9,034 bases of DNA from JAALKW01 sp033791145 (GTDB lineage: Bacteria; Pseudomonadota; Gammaproteobacteria; Legionellales; Legionellaceae), in the NCBI GenBank assembly GCA_033791145.1, contig JASJHH010000092.1:1-9034 (forward strand), written 5' to 3'. The number at the start of each line of letters is the position of its first letter. Position 1 is the first letter of the stretch. Below are positions 1 through 6,600 of the stretch, piece after piece. Made by a program: the position numbers and the translations under genes. The notes beneath the pieces were generated by a model. It was given only the letters and a program-made list of their open reading frames with translations, was not told where the DNA came from and did no database searches.

Positions 1-141
1 GAAATGGTAATGCCTGGCGATAATGTAAATGTCGAAGTGTCATTACAAGCACCGATTGCTATGCATGAAGGGCTTCGTTTTGCAATTCGAGAAGGTGGCC
101 GTACCGTAGGTGCGGGTGTTGTTACAAAAATCATCGAGTAA
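1..141 (+). CDS. tuf: Elongation factor Tu, C-terminal end (partial)
   Basis: The reading frame is open from base 1 and encodes the last 46 residues of EF-Tu, ending in TAA (139-141). The fragment has the domain III C-terminal signature: EMVMPGD near its start, then GLRFAIREGGRTVGAGVV close to the end. EF-Tu is the cytoplasmic GTPase that delivers aminoacyl-tRNA to the ribosomal A site; the GTPase domain and domain II lie upstream, outside the window. Its position ahead of a tRNA gene, secE and nusG matches the tufB copy of many gammaproteobacteria, but the fragment alone cannot distinguish tufA from tufB. Confidence 0.97.
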   Translation, partial: EMVMPGDNVNVEVSLQAPIAMHEGLRFAIREGGRTVGAGVVTKIIE

Positions 142-170
142 GTTTTGTTTGATGATTTTGAAGTTGTTGT

Positions 171-201
171 GTAAGCATCGAAGAGTTTCTTCGTTGCTTA
201 C
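171..201 (+). other. Strong hairpin between tuf and tRNA-Trp
   Basis: A near-perfect inverted repeat: GTAAGCA, one T-T mismatch, CGAAGA, a 3-base loop (GTT, 185-187), then TCTTCG, T, TGCTTAC. That is 13 pairs in a 14-position stem. The bases after it (GTGTAT) are not a T-tract, so it does not look like an ordinary intrinsic terminator. It ends six bases before the mature 5' end of tRNA-Trp. A role as an RNase processing stem or mRNA 3' stabiliser for tuf, after tRNA excision, is inference. Confidence 0.6.
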
Positions 202-207
202 GTGTAT

Positions 208-283
208 AGGCCAGTAGCTCAATTGGCAGAGCGGCGGTCTCCAAAACCGCAGGTTGGGGGTTCGATTCCCTCCTGGCCTGCCA
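208..283 (+). tRNA. trpT: tRNA-Trp (anticodon CCA)
   Basis: A complete 76-base cloverleaf. Acceptor strands AGGCCAG (208-214) and CTGGCCT (273-279) pair fully, followed by discriminator G280 and an encoded CCA (281-283). The anticodon stem GCGGT/ACCGC (234-238 with 246-250) encloses loop CTCCAAA, with anticodon CCA at 241-243. The T-loop TTCGATT is canonical. It decodes UGG as tryptophan. The anticodon is normal, not CTA, so this gene is not an amber suppressor. It sits in the tuf-secE gap and is probably released from the shared transcript by RNase processing, leaving only 16 bases before secE. Confidence 0.97.
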
Positions 284-299
284 ACCAGCTTGATGGGTT

Positions 300-671
300 A
301 TGAAAAATAAAATAGAGCTTAAAACAAAAACACATGACGCTCTTTTATGGGGCGGTGTTGCTTTAGTAACAGCAATGGCTTTTGCTGCGACCTATCTGTT
401 GCATTTGGCAGGTCCAATTGAAGTGCTTGCTTGGTTGGTGTGGTTGGTATCTAGTTTGGCGCTTGCTTTCTTCACGAAGAAAGGACAGGCCGTTTTTGTT
501 TTTGCAAAAGAAGCACAAACAGAGTTAAAGAAAGTGGTTTGGCCTACGCGTCAGGAAACGGTGCAAACAACATCGATTGTGATGTTGATGGTTGGCGCAA
601 CAGGGTTTATCCTCTGGGGTGTTGATTCTGTTATGATGTGGGCCATTGGAAAAATAACGCACTTGGGTTGA
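300..671 (+). CDS. secE: Preprotein translocase subunit SecE
   Basis: SecE is the inner-membrane subunit that clamps SecY in the SecYEG protein-export channel. The product is 123 residues, near the usual gammaproteobacterial length (E. coli 127), with three predicted membrane segments at about 15-37, 41-58 and 92-116. The conserved amphipathic region lies at about 68-90 and contains ELKKVVWPTRQET, the family hallmark preceding the essential third helix. The ATG at 300 is the only sensible start, because an ATG seven bases upstream hits a stop after five codons. No good Shine-Dalgarno sequence is visible in the 16 bases between the tRNA and the start. nusG begins one base after the TGA, the classic secE-nusG pair. 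Confidence 0.96.
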   Translation: MKNKIELKTKTHDALLWGGVALVTAMAFAATYLLHLAGPIEVLAWLVWLVSSLALAFFTKKGQAVFVFAKEAQTELKKVVWPTRQETVQTTSIVMLMVGATGFILWGVDSVMMWAIGKITHLG

Positions 672-672
672 T

Positions 673-1224
673 ATGACTGTGGAAGAGCAGAAAGTAAAAC
701 AATGGTACGTTGTTCATGCATACTCAGGGTATGAAAACTTTGTGATGCGTGAAATTAATTCTCGTACAGAATTTAATCATTTTGAGTCTAAAATTGGCGA
801 GGTTGTGGTTCCTGCTGAAGAAGTGGTTGAGATTCGGGCAGGGCAGAAGCGAAAAAGCACGCGAAAGTTTTTCCCAGGCTATGTGTTGGTTAATATGGTG
901 ATGGATGACGAGACATGGCATATGATTCGTGCTATTCCTCGCGTGTTAGGTTTTATTGGTGGCACAGGCCAAACGCCTTTACCTATTTCTGAAAAAGAAG
1001 CCAATGAAATTATGCAGCGCATGGAAGAAGGTGTGACTAAACCAAGGCCGAAAATCTTATTTGAGCCTGGTGAAGTCATTCGCGTTACAGAAGGTCCTTT
1101 TGTGGACTTTAATGGTGTGGTAGAAGAAGTCAACTATGAAAAAAGCCGTTTGCGTGTTTCGGTTTTGATTTTTGGTCGTTCAACACCGGTTGAGCTTGAG
1201 TTCAGTCAGGTTGAGAAAACCTAA
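673..1224 (+). CDS. nusG: Transcription termination/antitermination factor NusG
   Basis: NusG binds RNA polymerase across the cleft, suppresses pausing, and links the polymerase to Rho or to the leading ribosome through S10. The product is 183 residues (E. coli 181). The NGN domain covers about 9-115, with WYVVHAYSGYE at its start and FFPGYVLV around 66-73. The KOW domain covers about 131-183, with FEPGEVIRV and DFNGVVEEV. The segment IFGRSTPVELEF holds Phe167, equivalent to E. coli Phe165 in the Rho/S10 contact loop. The start lies one base after the secE stop with no clear Shine-Dalgarno sequence of its own, which suggests translational coupling. Nothing is missing or unusual. Confidence 0.97.
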   Translation: MTVEEQKVKQWYVVHAYSGYENFVMREINSRTEFNHFESKIGEVVVPAEEVVEIRAGQKRKSTRKFFPGYVLVNMVMDDETWHMIRAIPRVLGFIGGTGQTPLPISEKEANEIMQRMEEGVTKPRPKILFEPGEVIRVTEGPFVDFNGVVEEVNYEKSRLRVSVLIFGRSTPVELEFSQVEKT

Positions 1225-1232
1225 TATATATA

Positions 1233-1265
1233 GGGGAGCTTGTGTTTTCTGCAAGCGTTATACCC
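1233..1265 (+). promoter_or_regulatory. Candidate L1-type translational operator ahead of rplK
   Basis: GGGG (1233-1236) and CCC (1263-1265) can form an outer helix. GCTTG (1238-1242) and CAAGC (1252-1256) form an inner helix, leaving an asymmetric internal loop of one base on the left and GTTATA on the right. The structure ends just before the rplK Shine-Dalgarno sequence. Ribosomal protein L1 is known to repress the L11 operon by binding an asymmetric-loop helix in this leader that mimics its 23S rRNA site. Assigning this hairpin to that role is inference from position and shape. Confidence 0.4.
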
Positions 1266-1267
1266 GC

Positions 1268-1273
1268 GAGGAG
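1268..1273 (+). promoter_or_regulatory. Ribosome binding site fixing the rplK start
   Basis: GAGGAG lies five bases before ATG 1279, which begins the canonical MAKKVEAYIK of L11. A longer in-frame reading from ATG 1240 would add 13 residues unlike any L11 and would start inside the candidate leader hairpin, so 1279 is chosen. Confidence 0.85.
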
Positions 1274-1278
1274 TTATC

Positions 1279-1734
1279 ATGGCAAAGAAGGTAGAAGCAT
1301 ATATTAAGCTGCAAATTCCAGCAGGAAAAGCAAATCCAAGTCCACCTGTTGGTCCTGCATTAGGACAACGTGGTGTGAACATCATGGAGTTCTGTCAGGC
1401 ATTTAATGCGGCGACACAACAAATGGAAGCAGGGTTAGCTATTCCTGTAGTGATTACTGTTTATGCCGATAGAAGTTTCACTTTTATTTTAAAAACACCA
1501 CCCGCATCTGTTTTGCTTAAAAAAGCAGCAGGGATTCAAAAGGGCAGCGGTGTTCCTAATAAAGATAAAGTTGCTGTGTTAAATCGCGCGCAACTTGAAG
1601 AAATTGCGAAAACAAAAGAACCAGACTTAACGGCTTCAGATCTTGATGCGGCTGTTCGTGTTATTGCGGGTACAGCACGTAGTATGGGGATTGACGTTGA
1701 AGGTTTAGATCAATCATCAGATGATGCTGCGTAG
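1279..1734 (+). CDS. rplK: 50S ribosomal protein L11
   Basis: L11 sits at the base of the ribosomal stalk, binds the GTPase-associated region of 23S rRNA with L10, and is needed for RelA sensing of uncharged tRNA. The product is 151 residues, slightly longer than the 142 of E. coli because of a short acidic tail (QSSDDAA). The N-terminal domain includes the proline-rich PPVGPALGQRGVNIMEF (22-38) that forms the thiostrepton-binding face. The RNA-binding C-terminal domain covers about 76-142 and ends in the family signature AGTARSMGIDVEG. It ends with TAG, and that stop overlaps the Shine-Dalgarno sequence of rplA, so the two genes are probably translationally coupled. Confidence 0.97.
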   Translation: MAKKVEAYIKLQIPAGKANPSPPVGPALGQRGVNIMEFCQAFNAATQQMEAGLAIPVVITVYADRSFTFILKTPPASVLLKKAAGIQKGSGVPNKDKVAVLNRAQLEEIAKTKEPDLTASDLDAAVRVIAGTARSMGIDVEGLDQSSDDAA

Positions 1735-1744
1735 GAGATAAGCC

Positions 1745-2441
1745 ATGAGTAAAGCAACTAAAAAACAGAAAGAAATACAAAAAAAAAATAACACCAGGCA
1801 AAATATATTCATTTTCAGACGCTGTGACATTGCTCAAGAGCTTTACGAGTAAAAATTTCAAAGAAGCACTGGACATTGCTGTGAATTTAGGAATCGACTC
1901 ACGCAAATCAGACCAAATGGTCCGAGGAGCAACAAGCCTACCTAAAGGTACAGGGAAAACAGTCCGTGTAGCTGTATTTGCGCAAGGCGAGCATGCGGAA
2001 AAAGCAAAAAAAGCAGGTGCTGATATCGTTGGTTTTGAAGATTTAGCTCAGCAAATAAAATCAGGTGACATGCCATTTGATGTGGTTATTGCTACGCCTG
2101 ACTCAATGCGAATTGTAGGGCAATTAGGTCAAATTCTTGGACCTCGAGGTCTTATGCCGAATCCAAAAGTGGGTACGGTGACCATGAATGTTGAAGCCGC
2201 TGTGACTGATGTTAAGTCAGGACAAGTACGCTATCGTACTGATAAAAACGGCATCATACATTGTAGCGTTGGTAAAATTGATTTTAAAGAAGCAGACATT
2301 GCTGAAAATATTACAGCATTGTTGTCTGATCTTAAAAAAGCGAAACCTATTTCAGCTAAAGGTGTATATCTTAAGAAACTAACCTTGTCTACAACCATGG
2401 GGCCTGGTGTGGCTATTGATCTTGCCACCATTCCCGTGTAG
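1745..2441 (+). CDS. rplA: 50S ribosomal protein L1, interrupted by a +1 base in a 10-A run
   Basis: L1 forms the mobile L1 stalk at the ribosomal E site and represses its own operon. ATG 1745 has a good Shine-Dalgarno sequence (GGAG, 1734-1737) and reads MSKATKKQKEIQKK, but this frame ends at TAA 1850-1852 after 35 codons. From the A-run onward, the L1 sequence continues in another frame: ITPGKIYSFSDAVTLLK, then DIAVNLGIDSRKSDQ and LGPRGLMPNPKVGTVT, to TAG at 2439-2441. Removing one A from the run (1779-1788) joins both parts into a 231-residue protein that aligns to the E. coli L1 N-terminus without a gap. The rest shows no decay. A restart at GTG 1824 would lose the first 26 residues. Sequencing error, slippage-dependent expression, or fresh mutation are all possible. 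Confidence 0.93.
1779..1788 (+). other. A10 homopolymer: frameshift or slippage site in rplA
   Basis: Ten consecutive A residues lie 34 bases into rplA. Transcripts with 9 or 12 As restore the L1 frame. A ribosomal -1 shift here, or an 11-A transcript, meets TAA at 1789-1791 directly after the run, so the common -1 ribosomal slip cannot rescue it. Long A-runs are known sites of polymerase slippage and also of sequencing error. Confidence 0.85.
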
Positions 2442-2444
2442 ACT
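2416..2444 (+). promoter_or_regulatory. Weak candidate promoter for rplJ-rplL
   Basis: TTGATC (2416-2421) and TAGACT (2439-2444) are 17 bases apart, each matching four of six sigma-70 consensus bases. They overlap the rplA stop and lie just before the L10 leader. E. coli has an internal promoter in this interval, so one is expected here, but this match could be chance. Confidence 0.25.
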
Positions 2445-2459
2445 CTCGGGCCGTTTTAA

Positions 2460-2640
2460 ATGCTTTCACGACATAGACTTCAGTTCCATGTCGTCGAAGA
2501 CCGCAGGTGCATGCAAATGCTTAATATCCTGCGCAGACGGTGGAATGAATTATAAAGCAATTGTTTTGCAATGCGCATTATAGCTAACCACCATAACCGT
2601 CAAATCTTACGAGATTTGAATAACGCAAGGAGTCAGTGAC
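2460..2640 (+). ncRNA. L10 leader (autoregulatory 5' leader of rplJ-rplL)
   Basis: This fills the 199-base gap between rplA and rplJ. It contains the L10-leader core: GACCGCAGG (2499-2507), a loop with CTTAATATC, then CCTGCGCAGACGGTGG (2529 onward); CGCAGG pairs with CCTGCG. A 7-base stem precedes it (ACGACAT 2468-2474 with ATGTCGT 2488-2494). Near the 3' end is a perfect 7-base stem with a TACG tetraloop (CAAATCT 2601-2607, AGATTTG 2612-2618), just ahead of the rplJ Shine-Dalgarno sequence. The L10-L12 complex is known to bind such leaders and block rplJ translation. The 5' boundary is approximate because the promoter is not certain. Confidence 0.82.
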
Positions 2641-3165
2641 GTGACGTTGACTTTAAGTGCAAAAAAAGTCGTGGTTGAAGAAGTAGCCTCTGCTGCCTCT
2701 AATGCTATTTCGGCTGTTCTTGCTGATTATCGGGGTATTTCTGTTAATGAAATGACGGAGCTTCGTAAAAAAGCGCGTGCACAAGGTGTTTACCTTCGTG
2801 TAGTGCCTAATACGTTGACACGACGAGCATTTAACGAAACCCCTTTCGCTTGTTTGGATGATGCTTTAGTTGGTCCTTTGTTTCTTGCTTTGTCGATGGA
2901 ATCTCCCGGAGATGCAGCTCGTTTATTAAAAGACTTTGCGAAAAGCTGCGATAAACTAAAAGTTAGAGCCTTAGCGCTTGATGGAAAGGCATATACTGCT
3001 GAGCATTTAGATGCAATTGCAAGCCTCCCAACACGTGATCAAGCTTTGGCAACCTTAATGGCTGTGATGAAAGCACCTATTGAGAAGTTTGTTCGAACTT
3101 TGGCAGCGCCGCATAGTAAACTTGTGCGGACAGTGGTAGCGATTAAAGATCAAAAAGCAGGTTAA
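2641..3165 (+). CDS. rplJ: 50S ribosomal protein L10
   Basis: L10 anchors the L7/L12 dimers to the large subunit and, with them, represses its own mRNA. The GTG start at 2641 has AAGGAG (2627-2632) eight bases upstream, and the first residues align with other L10 N-termini. The product is 174 residues (E. coli 165), with a slightly longer C-terminus. The globular rRNA-binding part includes ADYRGISVNEMTELRKKAR (28-46) and RVVPNTLTRRAF (53-64). The C-terminal helix carrying L7/L12 sites spans about 131-166. It directly follows its L10-leader RNA and is 28 bases ahead of rplL. It appears complete and normal. Confidence 0.97.
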   Translation: MTLTLSAKKVVVEEVASAASNAISAVLADYRGISVNEMTELRKKARAQGVYLRVVPNTLTRRAFNETPFACLDDALVGPLFLALSMESPGDAARLLKDFAKSCDKLKVRALALDGKAYTAEHLDAIASLPTRDQALATLMAVMKAPIEKFVRTLAAPHSKLVRTVVAIKDQKAG

Positions 3166-3193
3166 ACCAATTTAATATGAGGAGCGAGTAATC

Positions 3194-3565
3194 ATGGCTG
3201 TTTCAAAAGATGAAATTTTAGACACAATTGGCAACATGTCAGTAATTGAAGTTGTTGATTTAATCGAAGCAATGGAAGAGAAGTTTAACGTATCTGCAGC
3301 ATCAGCAGTTGCAGCAGTTGCAGCACCAGCAGCGGCAGCAGCAGCTGAAGAAAAAACAGAGTTTGACGTTGTCATGACTAGTTTTGGTGCCAACAAAGTA
3401 TCTGTAATTAAAGTCGTTCGTGCATTGACAGGCTTAGGCTTGAAAGAAGCGAAAGATTTAGTTGAAGGCGCACCTTCTACTGTAAAAGAAGGTTTACCTA
3501 AAGCTGAAGCAGAAGATATGAAAAAACAACTCGAAGAAGCTGGCGCATCTGTTGACGTAAAATAA
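3194..3565 (+). CDS. rplL: 50S ribosomal protein L7/L12
   Basis: L7/L12 is the multi-copy stalk protein that recruits and activates translational GTPases (EF-Tu, EF-G, IF2, RF3). The product is 123 residues. The N-terminal dimerisation and L10-binding helices lie at about 4-33 (SVIEVVDLIEAMEEKF). A flexible Ala/Pro hinge follows at 34-52, and the C-terminal factor-binding domain at 53-123 contains NKVSVIKVVRALTGLGLKEA. GAGGAG (3179-3184) precedes the ATG by nine bases, a strong site consistent with the high copy number of this protein relative to L10. The hinge is encoded by a GCA-rich, nearly repetitive stretch. Confidence 0.98.
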   Translation: MAVSKDEILDTIGNMSVIEVVDLIEAMEEKFNVSAASAVAAVAAPAAAAAAEEKTEFDVVMTSFGANKVSVIKVVRALTGLGLKEAKDLVEGAPSTVKEGLPKAEAEDMKKQLEEAGASVDVK

Positions 3566-3586
3566 AACAGATAAAATTCGTGTAAT

Positions 3587-3618
3587 AACCCGGTTATAGT
3601 ATGTGCTATGACTGGGTT
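3587..3618 (+). promoter_or_regulatory. Long hairpin in the rplL-rpoB spacer (processing site or attenuator)
   Basis: AACCCGGTTATAG (3587-3599) pairs with CTATGACTGGGTT (3606-3618) over 13 positions, including two G-T pairs, around a six-base loop. The sequence after it (TGCGTGTTTAAAA) is not a proper T-tract. E. coli has a partial terminator and an RNase III site in this same spacer that lower rpoBC expression relative to rplJL, so the same role is inferred. No other gene is seen in 3566-3681. Confidence 0.65.
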
Positions 3619-3681
3619 TGCGTGTTTAAAAAGACAAAACGATTAGACCTATTGACGTTCAAACATTGAAGAGGACACCTT

Positions 3682-6600
3682 ATGGCCGTAGCAATTGCTA
3701 ACCCTCAATATTCCTATGCTGAGAAAAAACGATTTCGCAAAAGCTTTGGCAGCCATGCTGAAAAAATGGCCATCCCTAATCTTCTAGATATTCAATTGAA
3801 ATCATATGAAGATTTCATTCAATCACCTACTGCAGCAGATGTAAAATCTAATACAGGGTTGGAAGCTGCTTTTATTTCAGTTTTTCCTATTCAAAGTTTT
3901 TCAGGGAATGCAAGACTTGAATATGTCAGTTATAAATTAGGCGCGCCGGCTTTTAATGTCCGTGAATGTAAATTACGAGGCTTAACTTATTCAGCTCCAC
4001 TTCGCGTTAAAGTGCGTTTGATTGTTTTAGATAAAGAAGCATCAGGTGATCCTAAACCGGTTAAAGATATCCGTGAGCAAGATGTTTTCATGGGTGAAAT
4101 GCCCCTGATGACGGATGTAGGCACATTTGTTATCAATGGTACGGAGCGAGTGGTTGTTTCTCAATTACATCGTTCGCCAGGTGTTATTTTTGAGCATGAT
4201 AAAGGTAAAACACATTCTTCCGGGAAATTGCTTTATTCTGCTCGTATTATTCCTTATCGTGGCTCTTGGTTAGATTTTGAGTTTGACCCGAAAGATTGTT
4301 TGTTTGTTCGAATTGACCGGCGTCGTAAGTTGCCTGCAACTATTTTATTACGCGCTCTCGGTTATGATACTGAATCTATTTTATCTGAATTTTTTGACTC
4401 AACCATTTGTCATATTAAAGACGGTGAGTTTCATATTGAATTAATACCTGCGCGTTTGCGTGGTGAGATTGCTTTGTTTGATATTAAATTACCTGATTCA
4501 AAAGAAATATTAGTTGAAGACGGTCGACGAATTACAACCCGTCATATTAAAGCAATGGAAAAAGCCAAGATGAAAGACTTGGTGGTTCCGCGAGATTATT
4601 TAATTGGAAAAGCATTAGCGAAAGGAATTATTGATACCACGACAGGTGAGTTGTTAGCGCTTGCAAACTCAGAAATAACGGCTGAAATTTTAGAGCAAAT
4701 ATTAGACCAAGGTATTTCTCGTTTTGAAATGATTTATACGAATGACTTGGATCATGGTTCTTATCTTTCGGATACATTGCGTGTTGATTCGACGACAACA
4801 CCGCTTGAAGCGTTAGTTGAAATTTATCGAATGATGCGTCCTGGTGAGCCACCGACTAAAGAAGCAGCAGAAGCTTTATTTAAAAATCTCTTTTTCTCAG
4901 AAGATCGCTATGATTTGTCAGCGGTAGGTCGAATGAAGTTTAACCGTCGAGTGGGACGGCAAGATGATACAGGTTTAGGCACATTAGAAAAAGTTGATAT
5001 TTTAGATGTAATGAAAACATTGATTAATATTCGAAATGGTATTGGTGTTGTAGATGATATTGATCATCTTGGTAATCGACGTGTTCGAAGTGTCGGTGAA
5101 ATGGCAGAAAATCAGTTTCGAGTGGGCTTGGTGCGTGTTGAGCGTTCGGTTAAAGAGCGTTTGAGCTTAGCCGAATCAGAAAATTTAATGCCACAAGATT
5201 TAATCAATGCAAAACCTGTTTCAGCAGCAATTAAAGAGTTTTTTGGTTCGAGTCAATTGTCACAATTTATGGATCAGGTGAATCCACTCTCGGGCGTGAC
5301 CCATAAACGTCGTGTTTCAGCGCTTGGGCCGGGTGGTTTAACGCGTGAACGAGCAGGTTTTGAAGTGCGTGATGTCCATACGACGCATTATGGTCGTGTT
5401 TGCCCGATTGAAACCCCTGAGGGGCCTAATATTGGCTTGATTAATTCACTGTCTGTTTACGCACGAACCAATAGTTATGGCTTTATTGAAACACCATGTC
5501 TTAAGGTGGTTGATGGACGAGTGTTAGATGAAGTTGAGTATTTGTCGGCTATTTCTGAGGTTGATCAGTATATTGCACAGTCAAGTATTACGTTAGATAA
5601 AAACGGAAAAATCTTGGATGATCTTGTCCCTTGCCGTCATCAGAATGAATTTTCTTTAACAACACCTGACAAAGTAAATTATATGGATGTTTCGCCAAAA
5701 CAGATTGTTTCTGTTGCGGCATCACTGATTCCATTTTTAGAGCATGATGATGCAAATAGGGCGCTCATGGGCTCGAATATGCAACGTCAGGCCGTGCCAA
5801 CGCTACGTGCTGAAAAGCCGTTGGTTGGTACAGGAATGGAGCGCGTGGTTGCATCTAATTCAGGTGTTTGTGTGGTGGCTAAACGAGGCGGTGTGATTGA
5901 TTTGGTTGATGCTTCTCGTATTGTGGTTCGCGTGAATGAAGATGAAACGTTGGCTGGAGAGACGGGTGTTGATATTTATAATTTAACAAAATACTCTCGT
6001 TCAAACCAAGACACATGTATTAATCAAAGACCAATTGTTAGCAACGGCGATAAGATTCAATGTGGTGATATTTTGGCTGATGGGCCATGTACGGATATGG
6101 GTGAACTTGCATTAGGGCAAAATTTACTGGTCGCCTTTATGCCTTGGAATGGTTATAACTTTGAGGATTCCATTCTTATTTATGAACGCGTGATTCAGGA
6201 CGATAGATTTACCACAATTCATATTGAAGAATTAACATGTATTGCACGAGATACCAAATTAGGTTCAGAAGAAGTATCGGCTGATATTCCGAATGTCGGT
6301 GAGTCAGCATTATCTAATTTAGATGAATCTGGTGTGGTTTATGTCGGCGCTGAAGTGAGTGCTGGCGAAATTTTAGTTGGAAAAGTGACCCCTAAAGGTG
6401 AAACACAGCTGACACCAGAAGAAAAACTATTAAGAGCTATTTTTGGTGAAAAGGCTTCTGACGTTAAAGATTCATCTTTACGTGTTCCGTCAGGCATGAA
6501 TGGGACAGTGATTGACATCCAAGTCTTCACGCGAGATGGCTTAGAGAAAGATGCACGTGCAAAAAGTATCGAAGAAGAGCACTTGGCTCGCGCACGAAAG

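Noticed and set aside
145..173. TTGTTT ... TGTGTA as a promoter for tRNA-Trp
   Set aside because: The -10 match is too poor, and the tRNA can be supplied by the tuf transcript.
1240..1278. Upstream ATG 1240 as the start of L11
   Set aside because: The extra 13 residues do not resemble L11, there is a strong ribosome site for ATG 1279, and the region looks like a structured leader.
1824..2441. GTG 1824 as the true start of L1
   Set aside because: It has no ribosome site and would remove the conserved N-terminus, which is present in full just upstream in the other frame.
2460..2555. A 31-codon ORF (ATG 2460 to TAA 2553-2555) through the L10 leader, as a possible leader peptide
   Set aside because: It lies across the structured core of a known regulatory RNA, has no ribosome site, and its sequence is explained by base pairing rather than coding.
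2561..2582. TTGTTT ... ATTATA as a promoter inside the L10 leader
   Set aside because: The spacing is only 10 bases, far too short, and it lies inside the leader RNA.
3293..3352. GCA-rich tract as a microsatellite or phase-variable repeat
   Set aside because: It encodes the normal Ala/Pro hinge of L7/L12 and keeps frame; length change would only alter hinge length.
3172..3396. Opposite-strand Ala-rich ORF over rplL
   Set aside because: It is a shadow produced by the GCA-rich hinge codons of L7/L12; no ribosome site or family resemblance.
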